Assembly: GCF_002007235.1 (NCBI RefSeq) | Contig: NZ_MUHW01000015.1 | Span: forward strand, 1-64,000 | Direction: 5' to 3' | Source of the DNA: Oribacterium sp. C9 | Lineage (GTDB): Bacteria > Bacillota > Clostridia > Lachnospirales > Lachnospiraceae | DNA length: 64,000 nt | Shown: positions 7,650-16,309 of the stretch, piece after piece | Numbering within the stretch: the stretch's first letter is position 1 | Layout: each line of letters starts with the position of its first letter | Program-made: the position numbers and the translations under genes | Notes under the pieces: generated by a model | Told to the model about the DNA's origin: nothing | Seen by the model: the letters and a program-made list of their open reading frames with translations, nothing else | Databases searched by the model: none

Positions 7650-9146
7650 TTATTTATTTCTTCTTGAGTTAAGGCTGATAACGTTTGAGCCTTCCTCTCC
7701 GTCTGTTCCGGCAGCAGGAGCTTCAGGTGCAGACTTTACAGGAGCCTGAGCCACTTCTACAAGCTGAGGAGCCTCACGGCGCTCGATGACCATGCCCTGT
7801 CCCTTAGGGTTGATGATGATACCGTTGTAGTTTCCGATAAATCTGTTAACTCCCTTAAAATCAGCGCGGATAGGCTTGAATGCTGAATCACCGAAGCTCT
7901 TTGAATACTCAAAGATATCAGTGAAAACAGGAAGCATGTTCTTGTTGTTAATGTTTATGACAGGAAGCTGAATGCGGTTGTTGTTCTTCTGTGCATCAGC
8001 TGCAGCTGCCTCTGCATCTTCTGTAGCCTGATTTGCAGCAGCTGTGTTCTCCGGAACATCTGAAGAAGCTGAATCATCATGCTCGTATGGGTTATCATCG
8101 TTAGTTGATGAAGCGTCCAGTGCGCGGAGCGGAATGATGAAGGTTGACTTAGGAACAAGCTGCATGATGCGGTTGAACTTGCCCTGAAGGATCTCCTGAC
8201 GCTTTCCGTAATTTACAGGCCACTTGATCTCTGCAACATAGTCGATAAGAGCAAAGCTGAGTGCCGGATTGTATGGAGGGATCTTTTCAGGATCCTCATT
8301 GATATAGAACGGAGCTGAAATCTCGCTGCGGCGAAGGAAGCCCTTGTACCAGCCGTTGTCTACGATCACGTTCTCGAGACCAAGGAAGTACATGAAATCA
8401 AAGATCTTCAGCTGAACCTTTCCGTCAGGTCTCTCAGCATTGACAGACATACCTGGAACCTCGATGACACGAGTCATACGAAGCTGCTCGTCATAGAGCT
8501 TTGCTGCGATGTTTGCGTGCTCCTCGTCGAGGTACATCTGAGCGTAGCCTCCGTCCAGAAGTGGATAGCCGGTTCTTGCATCATAGATAACATAAAGCTT
8601 CTCAGCTGAACGAACGAGGTTCAGGAACTGATTACGGATCTTCTGATGATTCTGCTCGTAGTTGTCGAGAGCCTTCATTCTGTTGGCTGTAACCATAGCT
8701 ACCTCAAGGAAAAGAACCTCCTGAAGTGAAAGCTCCTTAAGCATCTCAGGCTTTATCTCGGGCTCGAAGATGATCTTTCCGATCTCTGCCTTACGCTCCT
8801 CTGTGAGAGGGTCCTCGATGTTGGTTACAGGCATAACAGGCTGCTCGTTTGTTTCAGGTTGAGTCTCAGCCTGAGTCTCTGTCTGTGTAGCTGCTTCCGC
8901 TGTTGTCTCCTGAGTCTCTGCCGCCTCTTCGTTTCCTGCTGATCCGTTCACAACTGTGAGATGCGGCTTCTCCTCAGGCTTACGAACGAAAAGGTTTATA
9001 GGCATAAGACCGGGCCACTTAAGATCCTTATGCTCCTCTTCCTGACGCTTCACAGCCTGATCGTGCTGTTCCTGCTTCTGCTCCTCTATTTTCTGTTCAG
9101 CCTCAGCCTTTTTCTTGTTTCCACCAAAAAAGTCAAATAATGCCAT
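7650..9146 (-). CDS. SseB-domain protein, function unknown
   Basis: A 498-residue soluble protein. Residues 1-45 are a Lys/Glu-rich predicted coil (KKKAEAEQKIEEQKQEQ). About 70-110 is a Glu/Thr/Ala/Gln low-complexity linker. The middle (about 125-350) has phrases such as VIYDARTGYPLLDGGYAQMY and KSTFIIPLRALD. After a second acidic linker the C-terminus carries LPVFTDIFEYSKSF and NGIIINPKGQGMVI, the signature of the SseB N-terminal domain (named for an enterobacterial protein associated with serine sensitivity). No signal peptide or membrane helix. The start overlaps the preceding small gene by 61 nt. Molecular role unknown. Confidence 0.75.
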   Translation of the reverse strand: MALFDFFGGNKKKAEAEQKIEEQKQEQHDQAVKRQEEEHKDLKWPGLMPINLFVRKPEEKPHLTVVNGSAGNEEAAETQETTAEAATQTETQAETQPETNEQPVMPVTNIEDPLTEERKAEIGKIIFEPEIKPEMLKELSLQEVLFLEVAMVTANRMKALDNYEQNHQKIRNQFLNLVRSAEKLYVIYDARTGYPLLDGGYAQMYLDEEHANIAAKLYDEQLRMTRVIEVPGMSVNAERPDGKVQLKIFDFMYFLGLENVIVDNGWYKGFLRRSEISAPFYINEDPEKIPPYNPALSFALIDYVAEIKWPVNYGKRQEILQGKFNRIMQLVPKSTFIIPLRALDASSTNDDNPYEHDDSASSDVPENTAAANQATEDAEAAAADAQKNNNRIQLPVININNKNMLPVFTDIFEYSKSFGDSAFKPIRADFKGVNRFIGNYNGIIINPKGQGMVIERREAPQLVEVAQAPVKSAPEAPAAGTDGEEGSNVISLNSRRNK

Positions 9147-9400
9147 TTTCTATGCTCCTGTAGATTTATTTTGCGGATGCCGTTGCTTATTTCGTAAGGT
9201 GCAAGCTCCTCATCCAGCATTTGTGCTGTGTGTAAAAGATTTACATACTTTCGAAGATTGCCTTTGTTAATCCACCAGTCATGCTGCTCCTTTTTCCCCT
9301 CACATTTCCCTAAACGAATGTACTCAAGCTGCAGCTTTCCGGCCCTAAGGCGAAGAGTTTCCAACTCCTGTTTCTTTCTTTCGTAATATTCTTTGGTCAT
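9086..9400 (-). CDS. Small charged hypothetical protein overlapping the SseB gene
   Basis: A 104-residue basic protein beginning MTKEYYERKKQELETLRL; the first half is predicted coiled coil. The open frame extends upstream to 9526 but that part crosses a terminator (9430-9474), so the ATG at 9400 is preferred; a GTGGGG stretch 5-10 nt upstream is a weak ribosome site. The last 61 nt overlap the start of the SseB-domain gene in another frame, which suggests translational coupling. I do not recognise a family. That the frame is genuinely translated rests on its coding-like composition and position, not on homology. Confidence 0.5.
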   Translation of the reverse strand: MTKEYYERKKQELETLRLRAGKLQLEYIRLGKCEGKKEQHDWWINKGNLRKYVNLLHTAQMLDEELAPYEISNGIRKINLQEHRKWHYLTFLVETRKRLRLNRK

Positions 9401-9429
9401 TTTAACCCCACATGAGTGTTTATTATAAC

Positions 9430-9474
9430 AAAAAAGCCGAAAGCTTGCATTAGTTTTAATGCAGGGCTTTCGGA
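9430..9474 (-). terminator. Intrinsic terminator after the HAD phosphatase
   Basis: Minus strand stem CCGAAAGCcctGCATTA / TAATGCAaGCTTTCGG with a 4-nt loop, followed by a T-rich run (CTTTTTTGTTA). Confidence 0.85.
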
Positions 9475-9572
9475 AAAAATGATTACAGTTTTCTTTAAGC
9501 GTAAATAGTGTTTCCGGTATGGTCACACTGCATACCTGGTGGAGCTACGTGAGCTCGTGACTGTTCATATCA

Positions 9573-10418
9573 TCACAGAAGCCCCAGTTCCTTCATGGCA
9601 TATGCTATGCCGTCCTCTTCCACCCGTTTGGTTATAAAAGGGTCAAATGCCTCAAGCTCGGGAGCGTGCTTGCCCATAGCGATATTGTTGCCGCAGGCCT
9701 TGAACATCTCTATATCGTTAGTGCTGTCACCGAAACCGTAGGCTTCGTCTCTCGTGAGTCCGAGGTAGTTGAGCATGCGGTCTACAGCATTGCCCTTTCC
9801 GTGCCCTTTCGGGACATTCTCGTAGAACCCCTTTCCACGGTCTATGATATGGAACATACCTGAAAAATCCTTTATAAATCCCTCAACATCAGAGGGATTA
9901 TGGCTTGCCCAAGACTCTCCCTTTTCGTTTCCCAGTCCATCATCCGAATGAACGCAGAACTTTGAGATCTCGTAATCACTGTCATAATCCGATGCATCAA
10001 GACCGTTTTCCGAGCGAATGAAGGCATCCATGTAGGTGTAATACTCCCTGAAGATGGGATGCCTGTCTAAAAGCTCCTGAGAAGGCTGACAATGCCATCC
10101 GTCCCTGCCTTCAAGGTAGAGAAGCATGCCGTATTTGTCTGAGACCTGTTTGAGCTGCTCCTTCATTTCTCTTGATAATTTATAGTAGTAGACCGGAGAG
10201 CCGTTATATATGAGCTCCGTTCCGCAGCCGCAGAGAAAACCGTCAACATCGACAAGCCCCTGTATCTTTTTCAACATGCCGCTGGTCCTGCCGGAATTTA
10301 TGAAGACCTTGTTTCCAAGCTCTCTCGTTCTCCTGATGGCCGAAAGTGCGCTTTCCGGTATCCTGTGTGTTTTTTCGTCAAGTAATGTTCCGTCTACGTC
10401 AAAAAATAATGCTTTCAT
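9573..10418 (-). CDS. Cof-type HAD-superfamily phosphatase
   Basis: A 281-residue haloacid dehalogenase hydrolase of the Cof (type IIB cap) subfamily, which dephosphorylates sugar phosphates, nucleotides or flavin precursors. Motif I is FFDVDGTLLD (5-14) with both catalytic Asp residues, motif II INSGRTSG, and motif IV GFGDSTNDIEMF near 225-236 with the metal-binding Asp pair. The cap lies between motifs II and III. Length is typical. It follows the GGDEF gene by 22 nt on the same strand and has its own terminator. Substrate cannot be predicted from sequence. Confidence 0.88.
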   Translation of the reverse strand: MKALFFDVDGTLLDEKTHRIPESALSAIRRTRELGNKVFINSGRTSGMLKKIQGLVDVDGFLCGCGTELIYNGSPVYYYKLSREMKEQLKQVSDKYGMLLYLEGRDGWHCQPSQELLDRHPIFREYYTYMDAFIRSENGLDASDYDSDYEISKFCVHSDDGLGNEKGESWASHNPSDVEGFIKDFSGMFHIIDRGKGFYENVPKGHGKGNAVDRMLNYLGLTRDEAYGFGDSTNDIEMFKACGNNIAMGKHAPELEAFDPFITKRVEEDGIAYAMKELGLL

Positions 10419-10440
10419 ATACTGTGTCCTGAGATGTAAT

Positions 10441-12111
10441 TTATATAGATTCGTCCTTTATTTCCACCACCTGTATGCAGCCGTTTCTTTCCTTCTTTGC
10501 ACTGTAAAGAGCCTTGTCGGCATTCTGGAAAAATGCCCATTCACGGTCGTTTTCCGTAGGAGTTTTGATATAAAGACCCTGTGAAATGGTGACAGGATCC
10601 TTGAATTCGATGCCTGTCGAATCTATGTATTTCTTAAGGAGAGTCTTTATGGTCTCTGTGTATGAGATCATCTCCTCGGGATGCATACCGTAGTACAGAA
10701 TGAAAAATTCGTCTCCGCCGAACCTGGATACTATGATCTCCGAATCCTCAAGAAGCTGTAAATGCTTCTGTACGGAATTCGTAGCGGCACTTTGAGCCTC
10801 GAACTTTTCAGCCTTGTGCTGCTGATGAATAAGTATCAGCTTTTTCAGAACCTTTCCCAGTGTTTTCAGGACAATGTCTCCTACCTGGTGGCCGTAGTTG
10901 TCATTTATCTCCTTGAAATGGTCGAAGTCAAGCATTTCCACTCCGAGAGGTCTCAGATTGTAGGAAGCCTCAAAATATTTTGTCAGCTTCTCTTCCATGA
11001 CACGTCGGTTGGGGATCTCCGTAAGGGTATCCATGCGGACTTCTATCTCCAGATTCTTCTTCTCCTTACTGATCTTTGCGATCTCCTCCTTGGAGTCAAA
11101 ATATGAAAGGAGCATCTTGCCACTGGCTTTTTCATCAAAATCATGAAACTTCCAGTAGCGCTTAAGCTCAGGCAAAAGCTTTTCTGTGTTGCCGGTCTCT
11201 TCGTAGTAGTTTATCCGCTTTCGGCTGATATCCTGCAGATGCCAGTAATAGTTCGTGTTCTTAAGTATCCCCTCGAACATGTCTGCCACTTTGAGCATAT
11301 TGTCGTAATGCTTTATTTCAGAAAGACGGTTCAAAAAGTCGTTGATTATCAGGAGGTACTCTCCTGCATGGTCTGCTATCTCCAGACAGTTATCTATGGC
11401 CTGCTTCTCCACAAGTGCTGCGTCTGGAGCATTGGTCCAATACTTATAGAAAAACTTCGGAACGTAGTTATACGGCGATTTTTTGAACATGGGCTTCAGT
11501 TTCAGGATATTTTCAAAAGGCTCCAGGTAATATTCGACCTTATCGTACTGCTTAAGGGCAGTGAGGGTCATGATGAGAGTCGCATAATGTATGGGAAGTG
11601 AATCTGTCTGGTTGATGAATTCCGGATACTTCTTTACTATCAGGTCTGCCTTCAGGGAATATTTCAATGATTCTGCATACAGGTTTTTGAAGTAAAGGCA
11701 CTGTGCGAAATGCATATAGCTTTTATAGATGGATAGCGGCAGGTTCTGCTGCTCTGCGATCTCCAGCTCCCTGGAATAAGCTTCGAGAGCGTTTGCGAGA
11801 TTTCCCTGATTCATATATGATACGCCCAGCATGGAGATTACATGGCAGGCTGTGTCGTAGTCCTTGTAACTAAGTAAAAAATGACTGGCTGTGTTGAAAT
11901 ATCTCGTACAGTTGTCGGTGTCTGACAAAATAAAGTAGGCATAACCAAGGGAGTAGTAAAGCTCGCCGAGAACATCATACTCGTTTGCGGCGTTTGCTTC
12001 TCTCATGATCTCAGAAATAAGAGTTATACATTTTTGCGGGTCAGAACGGGAAATTTTTTTGATCTTAAGATATTTCTTTCTGAAGGTTTCAGAGTATTTT
12101 CCCAGGGTCAT
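10441..12111 (-). CDS. TPR-GGDEF diguanylate cyclase
   Basis: A 556-residue cytoplasmic protein predicted to make cyclic di-GMP. Residues about 1-340 are tetratricopeptide-like helical repeats (LGELYYSLGYAYF, YDTACHVISMLGVSYMNQGN, ALEAYSRELEIAEQQ), a likely protein-sensing module with no transmembrane segment. A short coiled linker leads to the GGDEF domain: MDTLTEIPNRRVMEEKL, DFDHFKEINDNYGHQVGD, then SRFGGDEFFILYYG at about 460-472. The active-site loop is intact. Between the second helix and the GGDEF loop there is an insertion of about 25-30 residues (QQHKAEKFEAQSAATNS). No RxxD inhibitory site precedes the loop. Followed closely by the HAD gene. Confidence 0.85.
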   Translation of the reverse strand: MTLGKYSETFRKKYLKIKKISRSDPQKCITLISEIMREANAANEYDVLGELYYSLGYAYFILSDTDNCTRYFNTASHFLLSYKDYDTACHVISMLGVSYMNQGNLANALEAYSRELEIAEQQNLPLSIYKSYMHFAQCLYFKNLYAESLKYSLKADLIVKKYPEFINQTDSLPIHYATLIMTLTALKQYDKVEYYLEPFENILKLKPMFKKSPYNYVPKFFYKYWTNAPDAALVEKQAIDNCLEIADHAGEYLLIINDFLNRLSEIKHYDNMLKVADMFEGILKNTNYYWHLQDISRKRINYYEETGNTEKLLPELKRYWKFHDFDEKASGKMLLSYFDSKEEIAKISKEKKNLEIEVRMDTLTEIPNRRVMEEKLTKYFEASYNLRPLGVEMLDFDHFKEINDNYGHQVGDIVLKTLGKVLKKLILIHQQHKAEKFEAQSAATNSVQKHLQLLEDSEIIVSRFGGDEFFILYYGMHPEEMISYTETIKTLLKKYIDSTGIEFKDPVTISQGLYIKTPTENDREWAFFQNADKALYSAKKERNGCIQVVEIKDESI

Positions 12112-12437
12112 GGTTCACCTCTAGTAATGCGCAGATAATATAAAAATCGGGGTCTTAAACGTCCTTTTAAAAGGAAATAATAAAATCCAACTCCTTATAC
12201 TTTACTATATTTTGAGCGAGGGCTCAATCCGATTTGATAAAATGACCGTACGTGCAGCCTGAGGCTGATGTCGATCCTTTATAGAAAGAGTAGATGATTC
12301 GGGATTGAAAAAGATCCGCGGAATGATTTATGGTCATTCCGCGGATCTTTATAAAGGAAAAGAATTAATGTGAAGGTACAGATTGATAAGGTACTTTGCT
12401 CAGATCCGGCCCGTTCCGGTATCTCAGACATCATCGA
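12112..12437. other. Intergenic region between GGDEF and TRAP genes
   Basis: About 325 bases. The left half should hold the GGDEF promoter, but I cannot pick a clear one. The right half holds the strong terminator at 12305-12350. Nothing else was recognised; no riboswitch consensus was found. Confidence 0.5.
12305..12350 (-). terminator. Terminator of the TRAP transporter operon
   Basis: A 17-bp perfect stem AAAGATCCGCGGAATGA / TCATTCCGCGGATCTTT with a 7-nt loop, followed on the minus strand by TTCAA. About 90 nt beyond the dctM stop; strong enough to act in both directions. Confidence 0.8.
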
Positions 12438-13724
12438 TCAGAACAGCAGGTTCGGTATGAACAAAGTAAGGTTCGGGAAGTATGTGACTATAAAGAGCGC
12501 CACCAGAAGTGCCACGATAAACGCCATATCTTCCTTTACAAATTCAGGAATGGTGCACTTTGTGATGCTGCACACAGTGAACATCATGGAACCGAAAGGC
12601 GGTGTCAGACCACCGATCATGATATTTACGATGATGATGAGACCGAAATGAACGAGGTCAACACCCATAGTTGAAACTACAGGAATAAGGAGCGGTGCAA
12701 GGATGATCATAGCAGCTCCGCCCTCCATGAACATACCTACGATGAGAAGTATGCAGTTAATGATGAAGAGCATCAGGTACTTGTTTGATGTAATGCTGAG
12801 AAGTGCCTTGGAGATAAGTCCGGGGATTCCCTCCCATGTCATGTACTGGCCGAAAACATTGGCAGCTACGATGATGAGAACTACACCTGCCGTACCCTCT
12901 ACAGTTTCTTTGAGGATAGGTGCGATGTGCTCAGGTTTTAATTCCTTGTATATAAATGAACCAACGATTATACAGTAAAGTACTGCTACTGCTCCGCACT
13001 CTGAAGGTGTGAAGATACCGATACGCATGCCGCCGATGATTCCGAAGGGGAAGAATATAGCCCAGATGGAATCGAGAGCCTGCCGTCCTATCTCCTTTGC
13101 TGTGGCTGGCTTCTCTCTCGTTGGCTTATAGCCTCTCTTTTTGGAAATGATGTGTACTGTCACCATAAGGCAAAGTGCCATGAAGATGCCGGGAATGTAA
13201 CCTGCCATGAACATCTTTCCGACGGAGACATTGGCGATAAGAGCGTAAATGATGAGATTGATTCCTGGCGGGATGACCGGTGTTACTGCGGATGAAGCAG
13301 CTGTGATTGCTGCGGCAAAGCCTCTGTCATAGCCACGGCGTTCCATCTCTGGAACCAGCATCTTCGCTTCCATGGCAGCGTCTGCATTGGCTGAACCGGA
13401 AACACCTCCCATAAGCATGCTGAGAAGTACGTTTACCTGTGCAAGGGCACCCGGCATATGACCTGTCAGTACGTCCGCAAAGGACATGAGCTTCTTACTG
13501 ATTCCGGCATAGTTCATAATGGAACCTGCCATTACGAAGAAAGGGATGGCAAGAAGTGAGAAGGACTGTGAGCTCGTGATGAACTTCTGAAGGATAAGAT
13601 GTGAAGGTGATCCTGTGTTGGCAAATGCAAAATAGGTAAGGGTCGCGCCGAACAGTGCATAGGCGATGGGAATACCGGTGAAGTATAAGATCAACACGAT
13701 AAAAAGCGGGGTTAATCCTGACAT
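12438..13724 (-). CDS. dctM: TRAP transporter large permease subunit
   Basis: A 428-residue DctM/TRAP-large membrane protein with about 12 hydrophobic segments, the ion-coupled channel half of a tripartite periplasmic-type transporter. Typical phrases are PLFIVLILYFTGIPIAYALFG at the N-terminus, FVMAGSIMNYAG, MLMGGVSGSANADAAM, and GGLTPPFGSMMF near the end. In Gram-positives the binding protein is a lipoprotein. The gene starts 3 nt after the dctQ stop with GGAGG upstream. Gene order phosphodiesterase-dctP-dctQ-dctM suggests transport of a glycerol-phosphate-type compound, which is an inference from context only. Confidence 0.92.
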   Translation of the reverse strand: MSGLTPLFIVLILYFTGIPIAYALFGATLTYFAFANTGSPSHLILQKFITSSQSFSLLAIPFFVMAGSIMNYAGISKKLMSFADVLTGHMPGALAQVNVLLSMLMGGVSGSANADAAMEAKMLVPEMERRGYDRGFAAAITAASSAVTPVIPPGINLIIYALIANVSVGKMFMAGYIPGIFMALCLMVTVHIISKKRGYKPTREKPATAKEIGRQALDSIWAIFFPFGIIGGMRIGIFTPSECGAVAVLYCIIVGSFIYKELKPEHIAPILKETVEGTAGVVLIIVAANVFGQYMTWEGIPGLISKALLSITSNKYLMLFIINCILLIVGMFMEGGAAMIILAPLLIPVVSTMGVDLVHFGLIIIVNIMIGGLTPPFGSMMFTVCSITKCTIPEFVKEDMAFIVALLVALFIVTYFPNLTLFIPNLLF

Positions 13725-13727
13725 CGT

Positions 13728-14210
13728 TTAGACCTCCTTTTCTGTGTTTTTCGGGAAATCTTTGACCATCTTTACCAGATGAAGGATCGTGTAAAGAGTT
13801 GTAAGCCCGAAGCCTACGATAAGGGATGAGCTTACCCAGGCTGAAGAAATTCCGAGAACGGATGTAGCGATTTTGTGGGTCTTGTCAACGTAAATGCAGG
13901 CAAGGTAAAGAATATATGCATTTACGGCGAAAAGCACCAGCTGAACGATTATCTTCACGATCTTCTGTAGAGTCTTCGGCAGCATGTTCACCAGCATGTC
14001 GATGCCGAGCTGTGTACCATTCCGATATGCTCCGGCACTTCCGATGAAGATCGCCCATACAAAGCAGTTTGTGGCGACTTCTTCACTCCAATATATACCC
14101 TTGTTCAGAAAATATCGGAAAAATACATTTGTGAGGACCAAAACCGTCGTGATGACAATCAGGAGGGCTGCAATGGCTTCCTCTGGATTCTGTCGTATGA
14201 ATTTTTTCAT
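13728..14210 (-). CDS. dctQ: TRAP transporter small permease subunit
   Basis: A 160-residue DctQ-family protein with four predicted membrane helices. The conserved element YWSEEVATNCFVWAIFIGSAGAYR is recognisable in the first third (the FxRYxxxxxxxWSEE region). It pairs with the DctM subunit encoded 3 nt downstream. It is separated from dctP by 89 nt that contain a strong stem-loop (14245-14290), so its expression is probably lower than that of the binding protein. Confidence 0.9.
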   Translation of the reverse strand: MKKFIRQNPEEAIAALLIVITTVLVLTNVFFRYFLNKGIYWSEEVATNCFVWAIFIGSAGAYRNGTQLGIDMLVNMLPKTLQKIVKIIVQLVLFAVNAYILYLACIYVDKTHKIATSVLGISSAWVSSSLIVGFGLTTLYTILHLVKMVKDFPKNTEKEV

Positions 14211-14244
14211 ATGCGCTCATCTCCTGTTTTTAAAGCTATATAGA

Positions 14245-14290
14245 AAGTCACATCTCCACAAACGTGCAGGCACGTTGTGGAGAGTGACCT
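14245..14290 (-). promoter_or_regulatory. Intercistronic stem-loop between dctP and dctQ
   Basis: Minus strand arms GGTCACtCTCCACAA-CGTGC and GCACG-TTTGTGGAGatGTGAC form a ~20-bp near-perfect hairpin, followed by TTTCT. Such hairpins often stabilise the upstream binding-protein mRNA or terminate part of the transcripts. Confidence 0.7.
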
Positions 14291-14299
14291 TTGGCACAG

Positions 14300-15415
14300 T
14301 TATTTCATGTTCTTGATGTACTCCTGGAACTTGTCATAGAGACCAGGTGTAACACCCTTGTTTGTCTCCATATCCTTGTAAAGAGGAGCGATCTTCTCCT
14401 GGAATGCAGCAGAATCAACTTCGTTAAATGTGATTCCCTGATCCTTCTCGAGAGCTGCCATCTGAGCTGCTTCGTTTTCAGTGATCTCCTTGACCATCTG
14501 AACTGCACCCTTGTCGAACTCCTCCTGAAGGATAGTTCTGTACTCTTCAGGAATGCTGTTGTAAACGTCAACGTTGATGTAAGCGCCGCAAACACCGAGG
14601 AGGTGCTTTGTAAGAGCCATCTTCTTTGCTACTTCTGCGGAACCGTTTGAACCGTAAGCGTCGATAGTACCCTCGAGACCGTCAACTACGCCCTGCTGTA
14701 CAGCTGAGATAGTGTCTGCAAATCCCATAGGAGTTGCTGTAGCGCCCATAGCATTGATGGTGTTTACATAGAGCTCTGACTTAGGTGTACGGATCTTCAT
14801 ACCAACCAGATCGTCAGGAGTCTTGATTTCCTTGTTTGTCATCATGGAACGGAAACCGAAGATATATCCGAGGTTAAGGATCTTTATGCCCTGCTTCTCG
14901 AGCTGAGCTTCCATATCCTGTACTTCAGGTGTTGTGAGAAGGTACTGATACTGATCATAGCTTGTAACAAGCATAGGTCCTGCGAGTACGTTGAAATCCT
15001 TAACATAGTCTGCAAGGTAGCTTGGGTCCTCGACTGAAATGAAGTTTGCGCCCTGAGCAACCTGTGCTACACCGTCCTGATATACAGGAAGCTGTGACTG
15101 TGGGAAGCACTGGATGTCGATAGCACCGTTTGTCTTCTCTCTTACGTTGTCAGCGATCTTCTGCATGTTCTTGGTAAGTGCCTCATTTGGTGCGAATACG
15201 TGGCTTAATTTTAATTCAAGGTGGTAGTCGCTTGGCGCTGCCTCTGCCTGAGCGGCAGTTGTTGCAGCCTCTTCTTTCTTTGCTTCTGTAGCAGCTGCTT
15301 CAGTTTTAGCTGCCTCTGTTGTTCCACCTGCGTTTGATCCGCCGCATCCTGCGATGGTTGCTGCAGTCATAGCTGCTGCCATGATAACTGCAAGTGCCTT
15401 GTTCATTTTTCTCAT
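14300..15415 (-). CDS. dctP: TRAP transporter substrate-binding lipoprotein
   Basis: A 371-residue DctP-family solute receptor. The N-terminus is a lipoprotein signal (MRKMNKALAVIMAAAMTAAT then IAGCGG), so Cys24 is the likely lipid anchor, followed by an Ala/Thr/Glu-rich tether to about residue 60. The mature domain has DctP phrases: YHLELKLSHVFAPNEALTKN, IQCFPQSQLP, LVGMKIRTPKSELYVNTINAMGATATPM, and QQGVVDGLEG. The conserved Arg in KIRTP normally binds a carboxylate, which would argue for an organic acid ligand, whereas the neighbouring phosphodiesterase argues for glycerophosphodiesters or glycerol phosphate. Ligand unresolved. It lies 37 nt downstream of the phosphodiesterase. Confidence 0.9.
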   Translation of the reverse strand: MRKMNKALAVIMAAAMTAATIAGCGGSNAGGTTEAAKTEAAATEAKKEEAATTAAQAEAAPSDYHLELKLSHVFAPNEALTKNMQKIADNVREKTNGAIDIQCFPQSQLPVYQDGVAQVAQGANFISVEDPSYLADYVKDFNVLAGPMLVTSYDQYQYLLTTPEVQDMEAQLEKQGIKILNLGYIFGFRSMMTNKEIKTPDDLVGMKIRTPKSELYVNTINAMGATATPMGFADTISAVQQGVVDGLEGTIDAYGSNGSAEVAKKMALTKHLLGVCGAYINVDVYNSIPEEYRTILQEEFDKGAVQMVKEITENEAAQMAALEKDQGITFNEVDSAAFQEKIAPLYKDMETNKGVTPGLYDKFQEYIKNMK

Positions 15416-15452
15416 AAATGACCTCCTTGTAAAAATGATTTATTGATAATGC

Positions 15453-16190
15453 TTATCCGCACATCTCTTTTCTGATGGCTGAGATCCTGTCAGGGAAATT
15501 TCCGATGATGGTGTCCACTCCTACATTTATCATCTCACGGATATCCTCTTCGTTGTTTACTGTCCAGGTGTTGATCTCTATACCCTCTTTTTTGATTCCC
15601 TCAACTATCTCCTTTGTATTACTGTAAAAGATAGGATGATAACACTCTACTCCGGCGTCCTTCACATACTTTCCGGGATTCAGTAACCATGATTCCGTAA
15701 GGAATCCGCACTTTATTTCAGGACAGATCTCCTTCGTACGCATAACGCTGTAGTGGTTGAAGGATGAAATGATGATCCTGTCTACCATGTCAAATTCACG
15801 AACCAGATCCAAGACCTTCTTTTCTATGCCTTCATAGACAAATATGCCGGTCTTCAGCTCTATGTTGGTAATGAGCTTCGTCGGCTCAAAGAGCTCCAGA
15901 TACTCACGAAGAGTCATGATTTGCTGAGGCTCGATCTGACCTGCAAATCTGAATGAAAGGTCAGCCTTTTTCAGTTCATCAAGGGTGTAGTCCTTTACAT
16001 ATCCCTTCATATTCACACATGTACGATCCAGAAGTTCGTCATGAATGATGACAGGTTTTCCGTCCTTTGTGAGGTGGACATCCATCTCTATGCCGTCGCA
16101 CCCCGGAGTTTCTATAGCTTTCTGAAAAGCAAGCCTGGTGTTTTCCGGATACTCGCCGGAGAAACCTCTATGACCGAAATTTTTGACCAT
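15453..16190 (-). CDS. Glycerophosphodiester phosphodiesterase
   Basis: A ~245-residue GDPD-family enzyme that hydrolyses deacylated phospholipids to glycerol 3-phosphate and an alcohol. Catalytic elements are visible: FGHRGFSGEYPENT at the N-terminus (HR pair), GIEMDVHLTKDGKPVIIHDE (metal-binding Glu and Asp, general acid His), and the C-terminal INTWTVNNEEDI. No signal peptide, so it acts in the cytosol. The start chosen is ATG at 16190 with GAAGGG 7 nt upstream; an in-frame GTG at 16214 adds eight residues but lacks a better site. First gene of the operon with dctPQM; its product, glycerol 3-phosphate, is the substrate of the flavoenzyme encoded at 19788-21233. Confidence 0.9.
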   Translation of the reverse strand: MVKNFGHRGFSGEYPENTRLAFQKAIETPGCDGIEMDVHLTKDGKPVIIHDELLDRTCVNMKGYVKDYTLDELKKADLSFRFAGQIEPQQIMTLREYLELFEPTKLITNIELKTGIFVYEGIEKKVLDLVREFDMVDRIIISSFNHYSVMRTKEICPEIKCGFLTESWLLNPGKYVKDAGVECYHPIFYSNTKEIVEGIKKEGIEINTWTVNNEEDIREMINVGVDTIIGNFPDRISAIRKEMCG

Positions 16191-16290
16191 TATATTTCCC
16201 TTCCGCTGTTTCACTTTTCCGCGTTTAAACTTCTTTGCAGATGAAGATTCGCCATTTAACAGCTATAAAAATACAGTGTGGTGTCTGCGA

Positions 16291-16309
16291 TGACGTGAGT
16301 GTCAAAAGT
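16291..16309 (+). repeat. Dispersed motif TGAC-GTCAAAAGT, copy 2
   Basis: TGACGTGAGTGTCAAAAGT, 18 of 19 bases identical to the copy at 7362-7390. Located upstream of the phosphodiesterase operon, on the strand opposite to it. Confidence 0.5.

Noticed and set aside
7452-7667. 71-codon plus-strand frame between the SseB gene and the sigma factor
   Set aside because: It runs through the terminator hairpin and into the 3' end of the opposite gene, with no family likeness.
12112-12304. c-di-GMP riboswitch near the GGDEF gene
   Set aside because: A GCCTGAGGCTG stretch caught the eye but the GEMM core and receptor motifs are absent.
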